A stretch of DNA of 8,362 nt from contig CAIUEQ010000287.1 of the NCBI GenBank assembly GCA_903898215.1, positions 1-8,362 of the forward strand. Direction: 5' to 3'. Position 1 is the stretch's first letter. Each line of letters begins with the position of its first letter. The position numbers and the translations under genes were made by a program. The notes under the pieces are model-generated. The model was not told the origin of the DNA. It saw only the letters and a list, made by a program, of their open reading frames with translations, and searched no databases. Source of the DNA: an uncultured Bacteroidota bacterium. GTDB taxonomy: Bacteria > Bacteroidota > Bacteroidia > UKL13-3. This document shows positions 6,130 through 8,362 of this stretch, in pieces.

Positions 6130-6177
6130 CCGATAGTTATCGGGATCACCATTTCATTTCTCTCCCGATAGCTCGGG
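6130..6177. repeat. Two adjacent short palindromes of the CCCGATAGCTATCGGG type
   Basis: CCGATAGTTATCGG at 6130-6143 is an inverted repeat with a 2-base centre, and CCCGATAGCTCGGG at 6164-6177 forms a 5-bp stem with loop TAGC. The two are variant copies of the same unit, 20 bases apart, and end 8 bases before the stop of the minus-strand TPR gene. They are a second repeat family at this junction and may help end the TPR transcript. The rest of 5970-6185 shows no coding signal. Confidence 0.65.
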
Positions 6178-6185
6178 ATAATCAA

Positions 6186-6872
6186 CTACAACACTGCAAT
6201 ATGTTGCAATTCGTTTTCCTCATCCATTTCTAAATTCTGAGCAATTTTTATATCCTTTAAAGCAGCATCCACATCATTTAATTTGATTCGTACACTTGCA
6301 CGTTGGCGGTATGCTTCGGCAAATTCAGGGTACAAAGCAATGGCTTTATTTAAGTCGCTGATGGCACTGTCATATTTTTCGAAACGTGATAAAATTAATG
6401 CTCTCCAGTAGTAGCAATATTCGCTGTGCGGACATTGAACAATTGCTTTATTGATATAGGTAAACGCAGTATCAAAATCGAGTTTATAAAAAAATAATTC
6501 CGACAACATCAAATTATAATCCGATTCGCCATCGTTGGTTAAGCGAATGGCTTTATCACAAAAATCAATCGCAATATCAAATTCATATTGAAGCTTGAAA
6601 AGCTCGGCAATACAGGCGTAAACATGCGCATGGTTTGGATTATTTTCGCGCACGTCATCAAATATATGTGCAGCCATTTCAACTTTATCAAGATACAAAT
6701 AGCATAATCCTTTTTTCAAAATCCCATCAATACTTTCAGGTTCAAACAATAAAAACATATTGAGTTCATGAAGGGCTTCTTCATACTTTCCTTTTTGAAT
6801 TGCTGTTACTGCATTTTCATAAATGTCTGCAGGGCGAACGTTTTTTTCAGTGTTTAGTTTTAAAGTTTCCAT
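6186..6872 (-). CDS. Tetratricopeptide repeat protein
   Basis: The 228-residue product is built almost wholly of TPR helix pairs at about 15-218, roughly six units. Clear examples are AVTAIQKGKYEEALHELNMFLLFEP, AIDFCDKAIRL, AFTYINKAIVQCP, AISDLNKAIALYPEFAEAYRQRASVRIKLNDVDAALKDI. There is no signal peptide, lipobox or membrane segment, so it is probably a cytosolic protein-protein interaction scaffold with no catalytic domain. The ATG at 6872 is supported by the first TPR starting only about 15 residues in. It is divergent from the WYL regulator and convergent with the zinc-ribbon gene, so it is a single-gene unit. A partner cannot be named from sequence. Confidence 0.9.
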   Translation of the reverse strand: METLKLNTEKNVRPADIYENAVTAIQKGKYEEALHELNMFLLFEPESIDGILKKGLCYLYLDKVEMAAHIFDDVRENNPNHAHVYACIAELFKLQYEFDIAIDFCDKAIRLTNDGESDYNLMLSELFFYKLDFDTAFTYINKAIVQCPHSEYCYYWRALILSRFEKYDSAISDLNKAIALYPEFAEAYRQRASVRIKLNDVDAALKDIKIAQNLEMDEENELQHIAVL

Positions 6873-6910
6873 GTCGTTTTTTAGTTTATTTTATGATTCA
6901 AAATTTCGCC

Positions 6911-6939
6911 ATTACAACGACACCTATTGTCGAAGTAAT
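6911..6939. repeat. Interrupted palindrome ATTAC-aa-CGACA...TGTCG-aa-GTAAT
   Basis: ATTAC (6911-6915), AA, CGACA (6918-6922), a CCTAT loop, TGTCG (6928-6932), AA and GTAAT (6935-6939) form a perfectly symmetric interrupted stem followed by nine T residues. It resembles a worn copy of the CGTCATTGC...GAAGCAAT intergenic repeat. It lies 39-67 bases upstream of the TPR start, so a regulatory role is possible but unproven. Confidence 0.6.
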
Positions 6940-6965
6940 TTTTTTTTGAAATTTTTTTTGAACTC

Positions 6966-7050
6966 CTTTGCGAACTTTGCGTAAAACTTTGCGCCCTTTG
7001 CGGTAAAAAAAAATTAACCGCTAAGAACGCTAAGAAAAACAAGCGCAAAG
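6966..7050. repeat. CTTTGCG / CGCWAAG inverted repeat array
   Basis: Four CTTTGCG heptamers start at 6966, 6975, 6987 and 6996 (spacing 9, 12, 9). After an A-rich centre come the opposite-strand units CGCTAAG at 7019 and 7028 and CGCAAAG at 7044. The arms GCGGT (7000-7004) and ACCGC (7017-7021) close the hairpin around an A-rich loop. This pattern is a known type of Bacteroidota intergenic repeat. It occupies the middle of the 236-base divergent spacer, which holds no gene. Confidence 0.75.
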
Positions 7051-7096
7051 ACCACAACGATAAAATTGAGTAACTTCTAAAATTTCAATAAACTCT

Positions 7097-7104
7097 TACA
7101 TTTG
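7097..7104 (+). promoter_or_regulatory. -7 box (TACATTTG) directly before the WYL gene
   Basis: TACATTTG matches TAnnTTTG exactly and ends four bases before ATG 7109. Transcription would start at or next to the A of the start codon, implying a leaderless message. No -33 TTG is found at 17-23 bases; the nearest lies at 7066-7068. Confidence 0.55.
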
Positions 7105-7108
7105 TTTC

Positions 7109-8113
7109 ATGCCCATAAGTAAAAATTCACATATCCGTTTTCGAATTATTGATAAATGTTTGCGCGATAAACAAAAACCTTTTCCTTCAAAAGAAGAGTT
7201 GATAGATGCATGCAGTGTGATTGGTGAACTCTCCTCTCGCACTATAGACAGAGATTTATACAGCATGCAACACGATGAAGAGCTTGGATATTTTGCTCCA
7301 ATAAGTTTCGACAGAAAACGAAAAGGATATTTTTATACCGATGCTTATTATTCTATCAACAAATTTCCGTTGCGCGAAAATGATCTCTATGCTTTGGAGT
7401 TTGTATTTTCATTATTGAAACAATTTGAAGGAATCGGGCCTGTTGAACAATACAAGGAAACGCTAAATAAAATTGAAGAGTTGATTAATATTCGTTCAGT
7501 ATTTGGTGAAGATAAATTTGAGAATTTTGTGGAGGTAGAAAAAAGTTTAAGTGCCGGAGGAAATCAATTTTTAAATGATTTGATGTTAGCCATCAAAGAA
7601 AAAAATATTGTCAACTTATATTATAAAAGTTTTAGTTCAGATACCGAAAAGCAATATGAGTTTTTGCCTTATGTATTAAAAGAATATCGCAACCGTTGGT
7701 ATGTAATCGGAAAAAATAAAGCCACCGAAAGCATTGTGACATTTGGCTTAGAGCGAATCAATAAAATTATTTTAACGGAAGTGTATTTTAAAAAAGATGC
7801 TGACTTCAGCGCGAAAGAATATTTCAAATATTCGTTTGGCATTTCGGTGAACAACAAATTTAAACCCGAAAAAATTGTGTTGAAATTTGATGCGAATCAA
7901 GCTCCGTTTATTAAAAGTCAGCCGTGGCATCAATCACAAAAAATTATTTCCGATACCAAAAAAGAATATACAATTGAGCTTACTGTTATTCCATCTTATG
8001 AACTCAAAGCACAAATATTAAGTTATGGTGCAACCGTTGAAATATTAAAACCATCTTACTTAAGAAATGAAATTATTGAAACATATTCGAATTCAATAAA
8101 AAAATATCAATAA
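7109..8113 (+). CDS. WYL-domain transcriptional regulator (wHTH-WYL-WCX)
   Basis: The protein has an N-terminal winged helix-turn-helix at about 5-75 (PSKEELIDACSVIGELSSRTIDRDLYSMQHD, then a wing ending GYFYTD), a helical linker at 85-150, a WYL domain at about 155-235, and a WCX-type C-terminal domain at about 240-330. The WYL core reads EFLPYVLKEYRNRWYVIGKN with W197-Y198-V199, followed by TFGLERI at 211-217; the leucine of the WYL triad is valine. Such proteins bind DNA and sense a ligand, often nucleic acid or a nucleotide, and some control defence or DNA-damage genes (PafBC, BrxR, CapW). No defence genes lie in this window, so its target is unknown. The 334-residue length is normal. ATG 7109 is preferred because the next in-frame ATG would cut into the helix-turn-helix. 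Confidence 0.92.
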   Translation: MPISKNSHIRFRIIDKCLRDKQKPFPSKEELIDACSVIGELSSRTIDRDLYSMQHDEELGYFAPISFDRKRKGYFYTDAYYSINKFPLRENDLYALEFVFSLLKQFEGIGPVEQYKETLNKIEELINIRSVFGEDKFENFVEVEKSLSAGGNQFLNDLMLAIKEKNIVNLYYKSFSSDTEKQYEFLPYVLKEYRNRWYVIGKNKATESIVTFGLERINKIILTEVYFKKDADFSAKEYFKYSFGISVNNKFKPEKIVLKFDANQAPFIKSQPWHQSQKIISDTKKEYTIELTVIPSYELKAQILSYGATVEILKPSYLRNEIIETYSNSIKKYQ

Positions 8114-8122
8114 AAAAATCAC

Positions 8123-8130
8123 TACTTTTG
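8123..8130 (+). promoter_or_regulatory. -7 box (TACTTTTG) of the secreted-protein gene
   Basis: TACTTTTG fits TAnnTTTG exactly, lies in the 36-base gap after the WYL stop and is 19 bases before ATG 8150. That predicts a leader of about 13 bases and transcription independent of the WYL gene. No -33 element is evident. Confidence 0.6.
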
Positions 8131-8149
8131 GTTAACAAAAATTTAACTC

Positions 8150-8362
8150 ATGAAAAAATTATTACTCATACTTGCCTTATTTATTTCTAGTGCTCAAATA
8201 AATTTTGTGTCGGCACAATGTACTCCTGATACATCAATTTATGCAGCTGGCAGTTATTTATTCCCATCAAAAATACCTTTTGCTACTATTAATATTCCTT
8301 ATAGCCAAGTACTCACTTTTAAAATTCCTCTCGATTCATTTATTAGTGGAATAAAAATTCAC
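8150..8362 (+). CDS. N-terminal part of a secreted protein (open at the window edge)
   Basis: Seventy-one codons are visible and the frame remains open at the edge. The N-terminus is a clear signal peptide: MKKLLLILALFISSAQ, then a cleavage site near VSA/QC at about residue 24. The mature start (CTPDTSIYAAGSYLFPS... PYSQVLTFKIPLDSF) resembles the N-terminal beta-sandwich-like segment of Bacteroidota proteins exported by the type IX system, which often begin with a CTPD-like motif. The Cys follows Gln rather than a small lipobox residue, so a lipoprotein is less likely. Whether a T9SS C-terminal sorting domain is present cannot be seen. The gene has its own TAnnTTTG box. Confidence 0.75.
   Translation, partial: MKKLLLILALFISSAQINFVSAQCTPDTSIYAAGSYLFPSKIPFATINIPYSQVLTFKIPLDSFISGIKIH

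Noticed and set aside
6899..6906. Possible minus-strand -7 box (AAATTTTG) for the TPR gene
   Set aside because: It lacks the initial T of TAnnTTTG and sits in a very AT-rich stretch; the match is too weak to list as a promoter.
6966..7050. CRISPR-like array from the repeated CTTTGCG units
   Set aside because: The units are only 7 bases, spacers are 2-9 bases, and the second half is inverted, so it is a palindromic intergenic repeat.
7109..8113. WYL regulator as evidence of a local defence island
   Set aside because: The neighbours are a TPR protein and a secreted protein; no BREX, CBASS, restriction or other defence gene is present in the window.

Overview
The window looks like a chromosomal segment of an AT-rich member of the Bacteroidota (Flavobacteriales, Chitinophagales or a related uncultured lineage). 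The evidence is a PorP/SprF-type outer-membrane protein next to a PorE-like TPR/PD40/OmpA lipoprotein, promoter boxes matching the Bacteroidota -7 consensus TAnnTTTG, little use of Shine-Dalgarno sites, and several families of palindromic intergenic repeats of the kind common in this phylum. No tRNA, rRNA, CRISPR array or insertion sequence was seen.

Layout. (1) 56-2990: a two-gene type IX secretion/gliding-type unit, with a TAnnTTTG box, a PorP/SprF family protein, 21 bases, then a 637-residue PorE-like lipoprotein, closed by a perfect 14-bp terminator hairpin. In other Bacteroidota this pair often follows a giant SprB-like adhesin gene; that gene would lie left of the window. (2) 3039-3878: a lone protein whose C-terminal half matches a GNAT-like domain best known from phage and intron-associated nucleases, while its nuclease-like N-terminal half seems to have lost its catalytic residues. 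(3) 3879-4154: non-coding, filled by repeat hairpins. (4) 4155-5969: miaA (TTG start), then an overlapping MNT nucleotidyltransferase/HEPN pair of the MntA-HepT type, then a small four-cysteine zinc-ribbon-like protein. The HEPN gene has an in-frame TAA directly after its R-x4-H-x-Y motif; the rest of the HEPN domain stays readable in the same frame beyond it. (5) 5970-6185: a convergent junction made of repeat palindromes. (6) 6186-6872 (minus): a cytosolic TPR protein. (7) 6873-7108: a divergent spacer with an ATTAC/GTAAT palindrome and a CTTTGCG/CGCAAAG repeat array. (8) 7109-8113: a wHTH-WYL regulator. (9) 8150 to the edge: the start of a secreted protein with its own TAnnTTTG promoter.

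How the genes relate: the first two products should act together at the outer membrane and periplasm. MiaA modifies tRNA, and MntA-HepT-type HEPN proteins studied so far act on RNA, tRNA among their reported targets, so that cluster has a possible tRNA theme, but the broken HEPN suggests a decaying or altered toxin-antitoxin pair. The phage-type protein and the WYL regulator have no obvious partner here. The best candidates for something undescribed are the repurposed phage-type protein and the HEPN truncated exactly at its regulatory tyrosine.
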